This document shows positions 63,955 through 64,000 of a stretch of 64,000 nucleotides of DNA, piece after piece. How positions within the stretch are numbered: position 1 is the stretch's first letter; each line of letters begins with the position of its first letter. Location: assembly GCA_900065925.1 (NCBI GenBank), contig LN890280.1:1542451-1606450 (forward strand), in the 5' to 3' direction. The stretch is from Nitrosotalea devaniterrae (lineage in GTDB: Archaea > Thermoproteota > Nitrososphaeria > Nitrososphaerales > Nitrosopumilaceae). A model generated the notes under the pieces. That model did no database searches. It was not told the origin of the DNA and was given only the letters and a program-made list of their open reading frames with translations. The position numbers and the translations under genes are program-made.

Positions 63955-64000
63955 TCTTGTACTGATATCATCAATTGTATCCATTCCAATCCTGGCAGGA
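63944..64000 (+). CDS. Start of a membrane or exported protein, cut by the window end
   Basis: Nineteen codons from an ATG inside the end of the coiled-coil gene encode MILDLVLISSIVSIPILAG, a strongly hydrophobic start fitting a membrane helix or signal anchor. The rest lies beyond the window. The overlap suggests a coupled two-gene unit: a soluble coiled coil followed by a membrane protein. Confidence 0.5.
   Translation, partial: MILDLVLISSIVSIPILAG

Larger units (their letters stand above)
61670..64000. mobile_element. Left part of an integrated element at tRNA-Leu
   Basis: The inference rests on an intact tRNA-Leu, an adjacent tyrosine recombinase and a run of unfamiliar small genes with a divergent regulator, breaking sharply from the conserved core genes up to 61562. 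The left end is set at the T-arm and acceptor of the tRNA (about 61670-61694). The right end lies outside the window and should repeat this segment. No capsid, conjugation or replication gene is yet visible, so virus, plasmid or integrative element cannot be told apart. Confidence 0.7.

Overview
The window is a slice of an ammonia-oxidising-type archaeal chromosome (Nitrososphaerota/Thaumarchaeota, most likely order Nitrosopumilales). The evidence is AT-rich DNA with TATA boxes about 20-27 bases upstream of start codons (leaderless-style promoters), archaeal information-processing genes (TBP, Alba, MCM, GINS, RFC large and small subunits, Hel308, aIF6, aIF5B, L7ae, S28e, L24e, archease, ABCE1, Trm5), a 5S rRNA gene standing alone, an 11-subunit complex I without the NADH module, and an acyl-CoA carboxylase operon of the kind used by the thaumarchaeal 3-hydroxypropionate/4-hydroxybutyrate carbon fixation cycle. 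Genus cannot be settled from sequence reading alone.

Layout. 0-5 kb: a truncated VWA gene, an ASCH gene and a pentose-phosphate operon (transaldolase, transketolase C-terminal subunit, and a transketolase N-terminal subunit fused to ribulose-phosphate epimerase). 5-15 kb: small genes, 5S rRNA, ABCE1/Trm5, RimI, a site-2 protease whose coding frame has no ordinary start codon, PyrE, TBP, a newly recognised box C/D sRNA, a CADD/PqqC-like protein, a tRNA-Glu with a T-loop intron and a prenyl synthase. 15-25.5 kb: the nuoABCDHIJKMLN operon. 25.7-32.7 kb: peroxiredoxin, the CT-BC-BCCP carboxylase operon, and an operon joining an uncharacterised protein, RfcL and a zinc protein. 32.7-42.5 kb: inositol-phosphatase family, tRNAs including an intron-bearing tRNA-Asp, ArgH, SufT-like, succinate dehydrogenase, Alba and a ferredoxin reductase. 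42.5-47 kb: nucleotidyltransferase, IlvE, a sugar-modification cluster and a polyprenyl-phosphate sugar-1-phosphate transferase. 47-53 kb: a replication hub (Hel308-MCM-GINS opposed to RfcS). 53-61.6 kb: tandem dicluster ferredoxins, aIF6, HisS, archease, thioredoxin, then aIF5B-Ndk-L24e-S28e-L7ae and GlmM.

61.6-64 kb: an intact tRNA-Leu(TAG) is followed within 50 bases by a tyrosine recombinase. Beyond it lie a divergent winged-helix regulator, an operator-like palindrome region, a short coiled-coil protein and the overlapping start of a membrane protein. This is read as the left edge of an integrated mobile element that continues past the window, and it is the best place to look for something undescribed.

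Functionally, the core genes cover energy conservation (complex I fed probably by reduced ferredoxin or quinone-linked reverse flow, SDH, ferredoxins, ferredoxin reductase), CO2 fixation and sugar-phosphate metabolism, and DNA replication/translation. The accessory content is limited mainly to the last 2.4 kb.
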